NCBI GenBank assembly: GCA_016182965.1
Contig: JACPFM010000132.1
Location: 1 to 64,000 of the forward strand
DNA length: 64,000 nucleotides
DNA from: Deltaproteobacteria bacterium
Lineage (GTDB): Bacteria > Myxococcota_A > Polyangia > Polyangiales > JADJMO01
Reading direction: 5' to 3'
Shown: one piece after another, positions 36,440 through 44,965 of the stretch
How the letters are laid out: each line of letters opens with the position of its first letter
Position numbering within the stretch: position 1 is the first letter of the stretch
Made by a program: the position numbers and the translations under genes
The notes under the pieces: generated by a model
Database searches by the model: none
What the model was told of the DNA's origin: nothing
Seen by the model: the letters and a program-made list of their open reading frames with translations, nothing else

Positions 36440-36787
36440 AGCGGGTCGACGGCGATCGCGCCGCGCACCCCGCGCGGCGGGCGCTTCGGGGCGCTGGTCC
36501 ACGCCGTGCGCGCCGCGGTGCCGCTCGACGATTCGTCGCCCCGATCGCCGCACTCGCCGAGGCGCACGACCGCCCGCTCGGTGCCGACGACCGTGAAGGT
36601 GCCCGCCGCGTGCGAGCGCGTCGTTCGGGCCATCGCGCATCCGATCTTGCTGCGCGCCCGTTTGGGCGCCCGCGCCAGCTGTCGCCGCGGGGCGAACGTC
36701 GCGCCTCGTCGCGACGACGGCAGCGTGGTGGATGCGGCGGCGATCGCGACGGGGGCGAAGGCGCGCGGGGTGTTGTTCTCGGTGTGA
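36440..36787 (+). pseudogene. Decayed C-terminal fragment of an AddA/RecB-like exonuclease-helicase
   Basis: Three pieces in two reading frames line up in order with the nuclease-proximal region of UvrD-family exonucleases: GGRFGALVHAVRAAVPLDD (frame of 36416), then IAALAEAHDRPLGADDRE (frame of 36430), then ACERVVRAIAHPILLRAR and RRDDGSVVDAA back in the first frame. Two frameshifts and the absence of the PD-(D/E)XK catalytic residues and of the helicase part show it is dead. The surrounding DNA from 36284 to 36999 contains no other supported gene; it is the longest non-coding gap in the window. Confidence 0.5.
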
Positions 36788-36999
36788 GAGATCGATCTCC
36801 GCCACACGGCTGACGTCCTTGCCGTCCACGCCGTTCGACGCGGGTGCTCGGGAGCACACGCTGACGAGCCTGACCGCCCACTGCGATCGCGCATGCCGTC
36901 TCGACGTGCGCATTGCCGCGCTTCGACGTCGTCGATATGGTGGTCTGACTGCAATTGTTCTCGTATCCGGATCACGCGGGGGGCGAACGGGGTTGAGAG

Positions 37000-39048
37000 G
37001 TGGATCCTGGCGACCGATCAACGACGTTGGCGCTGGCGGTCGCCGATGGGCTCCATGACCTGTTCCCCGTCGATGCAGTCGGTGTCCTGCTGACCGACCA
37101 CGGCGGGCGATTCATGGAGGCGAACGACGCCGCCCTGCAGCTGCTCGGCTACTCGCGGGACGACCTCATCGCCGGGACGATAGTGCGGCCCGATCTCGTG
37201 CCGCATGCGCGCGACGCGGTTTCCCGCCCGACCACGCGGGCGCAAGACCTGCCGACGCCCGGGCCCGCCGAGCGCGTGCTGCTGCGCAAGAACGGCACGC
37301 GTTTCCCGGCGATCGTCGGCGTGTCCTGGCTCGAGCCGGGTCGCGCTCTCGTCTTGGTCATCGACCAGACGGCGCGCGTGCGCGCGGAGGAGCTGCTCGC
37401 GCTCAAGGCCGAGGTCCTCGACAACGTCCCGGCCATGGTCGCGTATTGGGACCGCGATCTGCGCAATCGCATGTGCAACCAGGCGTACGCGGCCTTGTAC
37501 GGCTTCACGCCGGACGCCATGCGCGATCGCGCGATCCGGGAGGTCATCGACGACGACCTGTGGGCGGTGATCGAGCCGCACGTCCGCCGCGCGCTCGAGG
37601 GAGAGCCGCAGCAGTACGAACGCGCGGTCGTCGATGACTCCGGCTTCGCGCGCCACAGCCACGCGACCTATCTGCCCGATATTCGCCACGGCGAGGTCCA
37701 CGGCATCTACGTTCTGATCACGGACATCACCGCCCGCAAGAAGGCGCAGCGCGCGCTCGAGAACGCGAACGAGGAGCTGGATCGGCGAGTCGCAGAGCGC
37801 ACCGCCGCCCTGGAGGCCGCCAACGCCGAGCTGCGGCGCGAGATCGATGAGCGCACGCGCGCGGAGGCCGCCCTGCGCCAGACGGAGGCGCAACTGCGGC
37901 ACTCGCAGAAGATGGAGGCGGTCGGTCGTCTCGCCGGCGGCATCGCGCACGATTTCAACAACGTGCTGTTCATCATCCTCAGCTACGCGGAGATGGTCGG
38001 CGACGAGCTGGGGCCGACCCATCCCTTGCACGCCGACGTCCTGGAGATTCGTGACGCTGGCGGGCGCGCCGCCGAGCTCACGCGGCAGCTGCTTGCATTC
38101 AGCAGGCAACAGGTCCTCGAAGCCGAGGTGATCGATCTCGACGCGGTCATCGGTGGCATGAGGAAGCTTCTCCGGCGGCTGCTTGGTGAGGACATCGACC
38201 TTCGGACGAGGCTCGAGGCGAGCCGACTGGTAGTCGCCGACCGCGGACAGCTCGAGCAGGTCGTGATGAACCTGGCGGTCAACGCGCGCGATGCGATGCC
38301 GACTGGCGGGCGGCTGACGATCGAGACCGCGACCCGAGAGATCGACGAGGCAGCGACACGAGAGTACCTCGACCTCAAAGTGGGTCCACACGTCGAGCTG
38401 GTGGTCAGCGACACCGGCATCGGGATGGACAAGTGCACGCAAGCGCGCATCTTCGAGCCGTTCTTCACGACCAAGGAGCTGGGCAAGGGCACGGGCCTCG
38501 GTCTGGCGACGGTCTTCGGAATCGTGAAGCAGAGCGGGGGTAACGTGTCGGTCACCAGCGAGCCGGGCAGGGGCACGACGTTCCGCGTGCTCCTGCCCGT
38601 CGCGCAAGGCGAACCCCTCGAGCGCGCGGAACGCGTCAGCAACGGCCCCCGGCTCGCGCATGGTACTGGGACCGTGCTCCTCGTGGAAGACGAGCCGCAG
38701 GTCTGCCATCTGGCCGAGCACATCCTCAGGCGGGCGGGCTACCGGGTGCTGTCTGCGGCGACCCCTGCAGACGCGCTGGCCCTCGCCGCAAACGACGCCG
38801 ATCGAATCGATCTGCTGCTGACCGACGTCGTGATGCCAGGCATGAACGGTCGCATCCTCGCCGACGAACTGCTCGCGAAGCGACCGGACCTGAAGGTGGT
38901 CTTCATGTCCGGTTACACCGGCAACGTGGTCGTCCATCACGGCGTCGCCGCCGACGACGTGACGTTCCTCCAGAAGCCCTTCACGCCGGCCGTGCTGGTG
39001 CGGAAGATCGGGGAGGTCCTCGGCTCGACGTGCTCACCCGGTCGATGA
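37000..39048 (+). CDS. Hybrid sensor histidine kinase (PAS-PAS-HisKA-HATPase-receiver)
   Basis: The product is 682 aa with no membrane segment, so it is cytosolic. PAS domains cover about 20-125 and 135-245 (TDITARKKAQRALE ends the second). A coiled coil spans 250-305. HisKA has the phospho-acceptor His317 in GGIAHDFNNVL. HATPase motifs are NLAVNARDAM, DTGIGM and GKGTGLGLATV. The C-terminal receiver carries the acceptor Asp609 in LLLTDVVMPGMNG and Lys near 654. The start is a GTG with GAGAGG close upstream. It stands alone and no output protein is adjacent. Confidence 0.93.
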   Translation: MDPGDRSTTLALAVADGLHDLFPVDAVGVLLTDHGGRFMEANDAALQLLGYSRDDLIAGTIVRPDLVPHARDAVSRPTTRAQDLPTPGPAERVLLRKNGTRFPAIVGVSWLEPGRALVLVIDQTARVRAEELLALKAEVLDNVPAMVAYWDRDLRNRMCNQAYAALYGFTPDAMRDRAIREVIDDDLWAVIEPHVRRALEGEPQQYERAVVDDSGFARHSHATYLPDIRHGEVHGIYVLITDITARKKAQRALENANEELDRRVAERTAALEAANAELRREIDERTRAEAALRQTEAQLRHSQKMEAVGRLAGGIAHDFNNVLFIILSYAEMVGDELGPTHPLHADVLEIRDAGGRAAELTRQLLAFSRQQVLEAEVIDLDAVIGGMRKLLRRLLGEDIDLRTRLEASRLVVADRGQLEQVVMNLAVNARDAMPTGGRLTIETATREIDEAATREYLDLKVGPHVELVVSDTGIGMDKCTQARIFEPFFTTKELGKGTGLGLATVFGIVKQSGGNVSVTSEPGRGTTFRVLLPVAQGEPLERAERVSNGPRLAHGTGTVLLVEDEPQVCHLAEHILRRAGYRVLSAATPADALALAANDADRIDLLLTDVVMPGMNGRILADELLAKRPDLKVVFMSGYTGNVVVHHGVAADDVTFLQKPFTPAVLVRKIGEVLGSTCSPGR

Positions 39049-39182
39049 GCAAGTCACCGGATACTCGATCGCAACTTCCATCGCCGGCACGCGAAAGACG
39101 GCTGCCCAGCGCCCGATCGGGTCTTGGCGTCGAGCGGGTTGGCGATCGCAGGAGAGGCCCACGTACTGTGCCGGCGTTCGAG

Positions 39183-39427
39183 TCAGGACACGCCCACCGC
39201 CCGCTCGAGGGAGTGCACGTGGACGTGCACCGCGAGGTTGAGCGAGCCGCCGAAGCGCTGGACGAAGGTGACCGATCCGGCGCGGCCGCTCCGCGGTCCG
39301 GCGCTGCGCTGCATCCAGCGCTCCATCTCGCGGAAACAGGATGCGGTCGGGTTCACCGGGGCAGAGCGGCCGCGCTCCCAGTGCCCCGCGACACGCCATC
39401 CAACGTGCGTGACGCGGCGGCGTCCTG
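39183..39427 (-). pseudogene. Remnant of an IS91/Y2-type transposase
   Basis: In the minus frame a segment reads CFREMERWMQRSAGPRSGRA followed by GSVTFVQRFGGSLNLAVHVHVH. The string TFVQRFGS-LNL-VH-H is characteristic of Y2 (IS91-like, REP-helicase type) transposases. Nothing before or after it continues the family, and the frame stops at 39183. The rest of the 379-base gap between the histidine kinase and the P-type ATPase gene (39049-39182) shows nothing recognisable. Confidence 0.55.
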
Positions 39428-41548
39428 TCAGTTGGCCGCTCCGGCGACGGCTTCGGGCAACAACGGGCGCACGCTCCACGCGCAGATCCCCACCGTCGTG
39501 GCGTTGTGGAGCAGCGCGAGGAGCCCCGCGGGCGCGAGGCCGAGGAGGCCGAGCGCGAGGAAGAGCGAGTTCGCGCCGAGCGTGACGTGGAACTCGGTGC
39601 GGATGCGGCTCATCGCGCGCCGGGAGATCGCGACCGCCGTCAGCAGCGGCTCGAGGCGCGTGTCGAGCAGGAGGACGTCGCACGCCTCGCGCGCGATGTC
39701 GGCGCCGTGCTTCATGGAGATGCCGACGTCGGCGTGCGCGAGCGCGGCCGAGTCGTTCATCCCGTCGCCGACCATCACCACCACCCGCCCTTCGCGCCGC
39801 AGGTCCTGGATCACGCGCGTCTTGTCGTCGGGGAGGACCTCGGAGTGGACCTCGGTGATGCCGACCTTCTCGGCGACCGCGCGCGCCGCCTCGCGATCGT
39901 CGCCGGTCAGGAGGACGATGCGCGCCATGCCGAGCTTGCGCAGCCGCTCGATCAACGCCGGCGCCTCGGGCTGCAGCGGATCGGCGATCGCGATCACCCC
40001 CGCGAGCTCGCCGCCGACCGTGAAGTAGAGGACCGACTCGCCGCGCTGCTGACAGGCGGCGGCGACCTCGGCGGCCTGCGACACGTCGATGCCCTCGTCG
40101 TCCTGCACGAAGTGCCTGCTGCCGATGAGCACGCGATCGCCGTCGAGCGACGACTCGATGCCGTGGGCGAGGACGTACTGGACCTCGGCGTGCCGCTCTT
40201 CGTGGTGCAGATCTTCCGCGAGCGCCTGCTGCACGATCGCCGTCCCGATGGGGTGCGGGAAATGCTCCTCGAGGCACGCCGCGTTCCGGAGCACGTACTC
40301 GCGGGTCGACCCGTTGAACGGATGGACGCCGGCGACCGAGGGCCGCGCGCGGGTGAGCGTGCCGGTCTTGTCGAAGACGAAGGTGTCGGCGCGCGAGAGG
40401 GTCTCGAGCGGACGCCCGCCCTTGATGACCGCGCCGTGCGTCGCCGCCTCGGCCATCGCCGCCTTGATGGTGAGCGGCGCGGCGAGCTTGAGCGCGCACG
40501 AGTAGTCGACCACCAGCACCGTCGCGGCGCGGACGAAGTTGCCGGTGAAGAGCAGCACGGCGCCGCTCAGCAGGAACGTGTAGGGGACCGCCCACTCCGC
40601 GAGACGCTCGGCCTCCCCTGTGATCGGCGCCTTCAGCGCGTCGGAGCGCTCGAGCAGGCGGACGATGTTCGCGAAGCGCGTCTCGCCGCCGACCTTGCGC
40701 GCTTCGATCCCGAGCTCGCCCTCCTCGACGACCGTTCCCGCGTACACGCTGTGACCGACCGCGCGGCGGCGGGGGAGCGCTTCGCCGGTCATCGCGCTCT
40801 GGTTGACCATCGCCTCGCCGCGGCGCACGACGCCGTCGACCGGGATGCGCGAGCCGGCGCGCACGATGACCAGATCGCCGGTGACGAGCTCCGCGAGCGG
40901 GACGTGCTGCTCGACGCCGTCGCGCGCGACCCACGCGTGCTGCTCGGCGCCGACGAAGAGCGCGGCGAGGCTCCTGCGCGCCCGCCGCCGGCTCCAGTCG
41001 GCGAGCAGCTCGCCGAGGCGGAGGAGGAAGCCGATCGTCGAGGCGGTGCGGAAGTCGCGCATCGCGAGCGACGAGGCGATCGCCGAGCCGTCGAGCGCCG
41101 CCACCCCGAGGCGACCCGCGTTCACTTCGGCGATGCCGTCGCGCAGGAACGGCCACACACGCACCAGCGTGAAGAAGGGCGCGAGCGGCCTCGGGATCAG
41201 CCAGCGGCCGAGGAGGTACCGGGCGACCTCGGGCGCGATCACGCGAAGCGCCGAGGACGGGCCGACCTCCTCGTCGGGCCGGCCCGCGCGAAAGATCGGA
41301 CCGGCGTGGATCTCGGTGCTCGGCGCGATCGGCCGATCCATGGCGGCGTCGAGGGCCTGTCGCAGCGACGACAGGCGATCGAACACGAGCAGGAAGCGCC
41401 GGCTGCGGACGTCGTAGGAGAGCTCGAACCGGCCCCCCTCGTGGTCGAGGGCCGCGAACAGATGGTCGAAGACGCGCGACGCCGGCCAGGGCGCCTGCAC
41501 GCGAAAGCGCACCCTCCCCGGCAGCTCGTGATCGACGAACAGCTTCAT
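39428..41548 (-). CDS. P1B-type heavy-metal translocating ATPase
   Basis: The product is 706 aa. An N-terminal region (1-95) resembles a metal-binding HMA fold but lacks the CxxC motif. The actuator motif is SAMTGEALP, the phosphorylation motif DKTGTLTR, and the hinge MVGDGMNDSAALAHADVGI. In the transport-site helix the sequence is VVDYSCALKLAAP, with a single Cys instead of CPC, as in CtpC-like and related subgroups. The metal is not certain (Mn, Zn or Co are candidates). The ATG at 41548 lies 5 bases after the stop of a small gene and forms a three-gene set with it. Confidence 0.9.
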   Translation of the reverse strand: MKLFVDHELPGRVRFRVQAPWPASRVFDHLFAALDHEGGRFELSYDVRSRRFLLVFDRLSSLRQALDAAMDRPIAPSTEIHAGPIFRAGRPDEEVGPSSALRVIAPEVARYLLGRWLIPRPLAPFFTLVRVWPFLRDGIAEVNAGRLGVAALDGSAIASSLAMRDFRTASTIGFLLRLGELLADWSRRRARRSLAALFVGAEQHAWVARDGVEQHVPLAELVTGDLVIVRAGSRIPVDGVVRRGEAMVNQSAMTGEALPRRRAVGHSVYAGTVVEEGELGIEARKVGGETRFANIVRLLERSDALKAPITGEAERLAEWAVPYTFLLSGAVLLFTGNFVRAATVLVVDYSCALKLAAPLTIKAAMAEAATHGAVIKGGRPLETLSRADTFVFDKTGTLTRARPSVAGVHPFNGSTREYVLRNAACLEEHFPHPIGTAIVQQALAEDLHHEERHAEVQYVLAHGIESSLDGDRVLIGSRHFVQDDEGIDVSQAAEVAAACQQRGESVLYFTVGGELAGVIAIADPLQPEAPALIERLRKLGMARIVLLTGDDREAARAVAEKVGITEVHSEVLPDDKTRVIQDLRREGRVVVMVGDGMNDSAALAHADVGISMKHGADIAREACDVLLLDTRLEPLLTAVAISRRAMSRIRTEFHVTLGANSLFLALGLLGLAPAGLLALLHNATTVGICAWSVRPLLPEAVAGAAN

Positions 41549-41553
41549 CCGGA

Positions 41554-41817
41554 TCAGTGGCTCGGCTCGCTCGGTGTCTCTTCGCCGCGCTCTTTGCGGT
41601 ACTCCTCGCGCGCCTCGGCGACGACGTCGGTCACGTCCTCGCGCAGCAGCGCGAGCTCGGTCTCGAGCAGGTCCTTCGCGGCGAAGGCGCGGCGCAGCAC
41701 CGCCTTGGCGAACTCCCGCCCGACCGGGCGCGCCAGCATCCGCGCGCCCAGCATTCCGCCGAGCGCGCCGATCGCCACGAGCCACACCTGCCTGTTCAAG
41801 ATCGCATTGCTCTTCAT
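41554..41817 (-). CDS. Small protein coupled to the metal ATPase
   Basis: The product is 87 aa. An N-terminal hydrophobic helix (VWLVAIGALGGMLGARML) is followed by a long amphipathic charged helix (ALLREDVTDVVAEAREEYRK). Its size, layout and place beside a P1B-type ATPase recall the small DUF1490 proteins next to CtpC-like pumps, but I cannot confirm membership. The ATG overlaps the preceding gene's stop (ATGA), and the ATPase gene starts 5 bases after its own stop. Confidence 0.75.
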   Translation of the reverse strand: MKSNAILNRQVWLVAIGALGGMLGARMLARPVGREFAKAVLRRAFAAKDLLETELALLREDVTDVVAEAREEYRKERGEETPSEPSH

Positions 41818-42281
41818 GATGACGGCGACGTCCCTCTGCGTCCGTGGTGTCGGTGGTGATGCGGTCTCGGCTGACCGCGCTCGATGACGTGCGCGGCGAC
41901 GCAGCCGACGAAGGCGATGCCGGCGGTGACGTGGAGCCACTTCACCTTCACCGCGGCGGCGCCGAGCGAGACGAGGAGGCTCGCCGTCATGCACGCGGGA
42001 ATGCCGGCGGGGCTCGCGGACCCGGTGCCGCCCGTCTCGGCCCGCTCGCTCGCCGCGAGCCCGAGCGCGGCGAGGATCCGCGGCTCGTCGATCCGCGCTG
42101 GATCGTAGGTGACGAGGAGGCTCCCGACCGCGGCGTTCTCGGCCGCACCGAGGACGCCCGGCAGCGCGGCGACCGCGGCCCGCGCCGTCCGCGCGGCGGA
42201 GGCCGCGCGCAGCGACGGGTGACGCACCCGCAACCGACCGGGGATGCTGCTCGTGATCACCGGGGGAGCATAGCCGCGCAC
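41814..42281 (-). CDS. HMA-like metal-binding membrane protein with His-rich tail
   Basis: The product is 155 aa. The N-terminal domain (SSIPGRLRVRHPSLRAAS, then PGVLGAAENAAVGSLLVTYD and EPRILAALG) has the ferredoxin-like fold of HMA domains without the metal-binding CxxC. A hydrophobic hairpin follows, and the C-terminus PRPHHHRHHGRRG is rich in His, suggesting cytoplasmic metal binding. Start codons GTG 42281 and GTG 42260 are both possible. It heads a three-gene minus-strand operon with a small helical protein and the P1B ATPase. Confidence 0.7.
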   Translation of the reverse strand: MRGYAPPVITSSIPGRLRVRHPSLRAASAARTARAAVAALPGVLGAAENAAVGSLLVTYDPARIDEPRILAALGLAASERAETGGTGSASPAGIPACMTASLLVSLGAAAVKVKWLHVTAGIAFVGCVAAHVIERGQPRPHHHRHHGRRGTSPSS

Positions 42282-42405
42282 GGCTGAGCACCAACGGCCG
42301 ACTGCCGCCGATGCCGAGGAATCGGGCGCCGTCGATGACGCCGATCACATCGGCGCGAAAGTCCTTCTCTCGAGCACCGCTTCCGTGATCCTCTCCTCCC
42401 GCCCG

Positions 42406-43623
42406 ATGAAGAGCGAAGACCGACCGCCGCTCGGCTCGATCACGCTCCTCGCGCTGGGCGTGAACGGCATCGTCGGCGTCGGGATCTTCGTCGCGCCGCC
42501 GATCGTCGCGCGAGCGTTCCCCGGCGTGCTCGGCGCGCTCGTGTACCTCGCCATCGCCGTGGCCTGTCTGCCGATCGCGCTGACCTACGCGCGGCTCGCG
42601 CGCGCCTACCCGCGCGACGGGGGGCCGGCGCTCTATGCCGAGCGCGCGTACGGGCGGCGCGTGTCGTTCGCGATCGGCTCGATGGTGTGGGTGAGCGCGA
42701 TCTTCTCCACCGCGGCGGTCACCCGCGGGCTCGCCGAGCAGCTCGCCGGGGGGCGCTGGGCAGTCGCCGTGGCGATCGCCATCTCGCTGGCCCTCGCGGT
42801 GGTGAACCTGCGCGGGCTCCGCGCGTCGGCCTGGGGATGGACGCTGCTCACCGTCGCGAAGCTCGCGCCGATGATCGCGCTGGTCGCCCTCGGCGTGCTC
42901 GCCACGTCCCGACCGCACGCGCCCGCGGCGTCGACCGGCCCGCGCGGCGCGGCGCTGCTCGCGGTGCTGTTTGCGCTGCAGGGGTTCGAGATCGTGCCGC
43001 TACCCGCCGGACAGGCCCGCGACCCCGAGAGATCGGTCCCGCGCGCGACCGTCGGCGCGCTGCTGGTCGCGGGCGGGCTGTATGCGGCGGTGCACCTCGC
43101 CTGCGATCGCGCGCTGCCCGCGCTGTCTTCGTCGACGTCGCCGCTCCCGGAGGCGGCCGTGATCCTCGGCGGTCAGGGGCTCTCGCGGGCCATCGCGTTC
43201 GGCGTGGTCGCCTCGATGGCGGGGATCGTGGTCGGCATGCACGCGATGACCCCGCGCTACCTCGCCGCGTTCACGCTCGGTGACCGGCCGACTCCGGGCA
43301 CGCCGACGCGCGCGATCGCCGCGAGCGCGGTGCTCGTCTCGCTGCTCTGCGCGGTGTCGTCGCTGCCCGAGCTGCTCGATCTCTCGAGCATCGCGGTGCT
43401 CGCGCAGTACGCGACGACCGCGCTGTCGCTGCTCTCGCTGTCGCGGCGACCGGGCGCAGGCATCGCGCCGCGCGAGGCGTGGCCGGCGCCGCTCTCGCTG
43501 GTAGTGGTGGCCGTGCTCCTCGCCCACGCCTCGGCCCGCGAGCTCGCCATCTCGGCGGCGGTGGCGGCCGTATCGATCGCGCTGGCGTATGCGCTCGCCC
43601 GAAGTCCGTCCCGGGCGCCCTGA
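42406..43623 (+). CDS. APC-family amino acid permease
   Basis: The product is 405 aa with about 12 membrane helices. It begins with the APC substrate motif ITLLALGVNGIVGVGIFVAPP in helix 1 and keeps FALQGFEIVPLPAGQARDPERSVPR in the helix 6 region. Members exchange or import amino acids or polyamines. The substrate is not evident. A GTG at 42385 is an alternative start; the ATG at 42406 gives the usual short N-terminus. No neighbouring biosynthetic gene suggests the substrate. Confidence 0.88.
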   Translation: MKSEDRPPLGSITLLALGVNGIVGVGIFVAPPIVARAFPGVLGALVYLAIAVACLPIALTYARLARAYPRDGGPALYAERAYGRRVSFAIGSMVWVSAIFSTAAVTRGLAEQLAGGRWAVAVAIAISLALAVVNLRGLRASAWGWTLLTVAKLAPMIALVALGVLATSRPHAPAASTGPRGAALLAVLFALQGFEIVPLPAGQARDPERSVPRATVGALLVAGGLYAAVHLACDRALPALSSSTSPLPEAAVILGGQGLSRAIAFGVVASMAGIVVGMHAMTPRYLAAFTLGDRPTPGTPTRAIAASAVLVSLLCAVSSLPELLDLSSIAVLAQYATTALSLLSLSRRPGAGIAPREAWPAPLSLVVVAVLLAHASARELAISAAVAAVSIALAYALARSPSRAP

Positions 43624-43758
43624 GCGGATCGCAGTCGGTGGTTGACCGCGGCGGTGACCGGAACGACCCTAGGCGTCCCCGGAAACGGCTCCCAGGAACA
43701 AGCGGGCACGTCACCCGTTAGAACCGCCGTGCCCCGGACTGCATCCATCACGAGCCCG

Positions 43759-44946
43759 ATGCCCGCGAAGCGACCCTCGAAAGCTCCCGAGCAGGAAGAG
43801 ACCGCCGCGGCGGGGGAGCAGCTGGCGAAGAAGCCGCGCGCCACGCGCCGGCCCAAGGCCCAGCCCAAGGCGCCCGCGCCCGACGCCGCCCGCACCGCCG
43901 CCGAAGAAGACGACCGCGAAGAGCGCGACGACGACGACTCTCCGACCGAAGTGGTCGCCGAGATCGTCCCCGAGGTCGTGGGCGACGAAGAGGCGGCCGA
44001 CGAAGACGTCGAGGCCGCCGGCGACGACGACGAGCAGCCCCGGCGCAAGGTCGTGGGCTACGCCGATGACCCGGAGGCCGCCAAGGAGGCCGCGCTCTCG
44101 CGCTTCGATCCGATGCAGGCCTACCTGCGCGAGGTCCAGCGCCACCCGCTGCTCACGCCCGACGAGGAGCTCTCGCTCGCGACCAAGTACTTCGAGACGG
44201 GCGACCTCCGTGCCGCCCACAAGCTGGTCACGTCGAACCTGCGCCTCGTGGTGAAGATCGCCTACGAGTACCGCCGCGCCTACAAGAACATCATGGACCT
44301 CGTGCAGGAGGGCAACGTCGGCCTCATGCAGGCGGTCAAGAAGTACGACCCGACCCGCGGCGTGAAGCTGTCCTCGTACGCGGCCTGGTGGATCCGCGCG
44401 TACATCCTCCGCTACATCCTCAACAACTGGCGCATGGTGAAGCTGGGCACGACGCAGGCCCAGCGGAAGCTCTTCTTCAACCTGAACAAGGAGAAGCAGA
44501 AGCTGCTCGCCATGGGCATCGATCCCTCGCCCAAGGTGATCGCCGAGCGGCTGAACGTCGACGAGAAAGAGGTCGTCGACATGGACGTGCGCCTCGGTGC
44601 GAGCGAGGCGTCGCTCGACGCGCCGGTGGGCGACACCGACGGCAAGCTCACGCCGCGCGTCGATCTGATGCCCGGCAGCAGCGAGGGCGCCGACATCCTC
44701 CTCGCCGAGGCGGAGCTCAACTCCATGCTGAAGGACAAGCTCGCCACCTTCCGCGAGACGCTCAAGGGCAAGGACCTCGAGATCTTCGATCTGCGCCTCG
44801 TCGCGCAGGACGAGCCGCTCACCTTGCAGGAGCTCGGCGACAAGTTCGGCGTCTCGCGCGAACGCGTGCGGCAGCTCGAAGCGCGCCTGGTGGGCAAGCT
44901 GCGGCAGCACCTGCGCGACGAGCTCGAAGAAGCCGCGCGCTCCTGA
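43759..44946 (+). CDS. rpoH: RpoH-type (sigma-32) RNA polymerase sigma factor with acidic N-terminal extension
   Basis: The product is 395 aa. The first 110 residues are a Lys/Pro then Asp/Glu-rich extension not found in normal RpoH (about 290 aa). Region 2 is DPMQAYLREVQRHPLLTPDEE, LRLVVKIAYEYRRAY, DLVQEGNVGLMQAVKKYDP and SSYAAWWIRAYI. The RpoH box QAQRKLFFNLNKEKQ follows region 2.4. Region 4 ends with TLQELGDKFGVSRERVRQLE. It therefore looks like the heat-shock class and not the primary sigma factor. The ATG at 43759 is chosen over the in-frame start at 43642. The beta-helix gene follows after 19 bases. Confidence 0.88.
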   Translation: MPAKRPSKAPEQEETAAAGEQLAKKPRATRRPKAQPKAPAPDAARTAAEEDDREERDDDDSPTEVVAEIVPEVVGDEEAADEDVEAAGDDDEQPRRKVVGYADDPEAAKEAALSRFDPMQAYLREVQRHPLLTPDEELSLATKYFETGDLRAAHKLVTSNLRLVVKIAYEYRRAYKNIMDLVQEGNVGLMQAVKKYDPTRGVKLSSYAAWWIRAYILRYILNNWRMVKLGTTQAQRKLFFNLNKEKQKLLAMGIDPSPKVIAERLNVDEKEVVDMDVRLGASEASLDAPVGDTDGKLTPRVDLMPGSSEGADILLAEAELNSMLKDKLATFRETLKGKDLEIFDLRLVAQDEPLTLQELGDKFGVSRERVRQLEARLVGKLRQHLRDELEEAARS

Positions 44947-44965
44947 TTCACGTACCATCGCGGGC

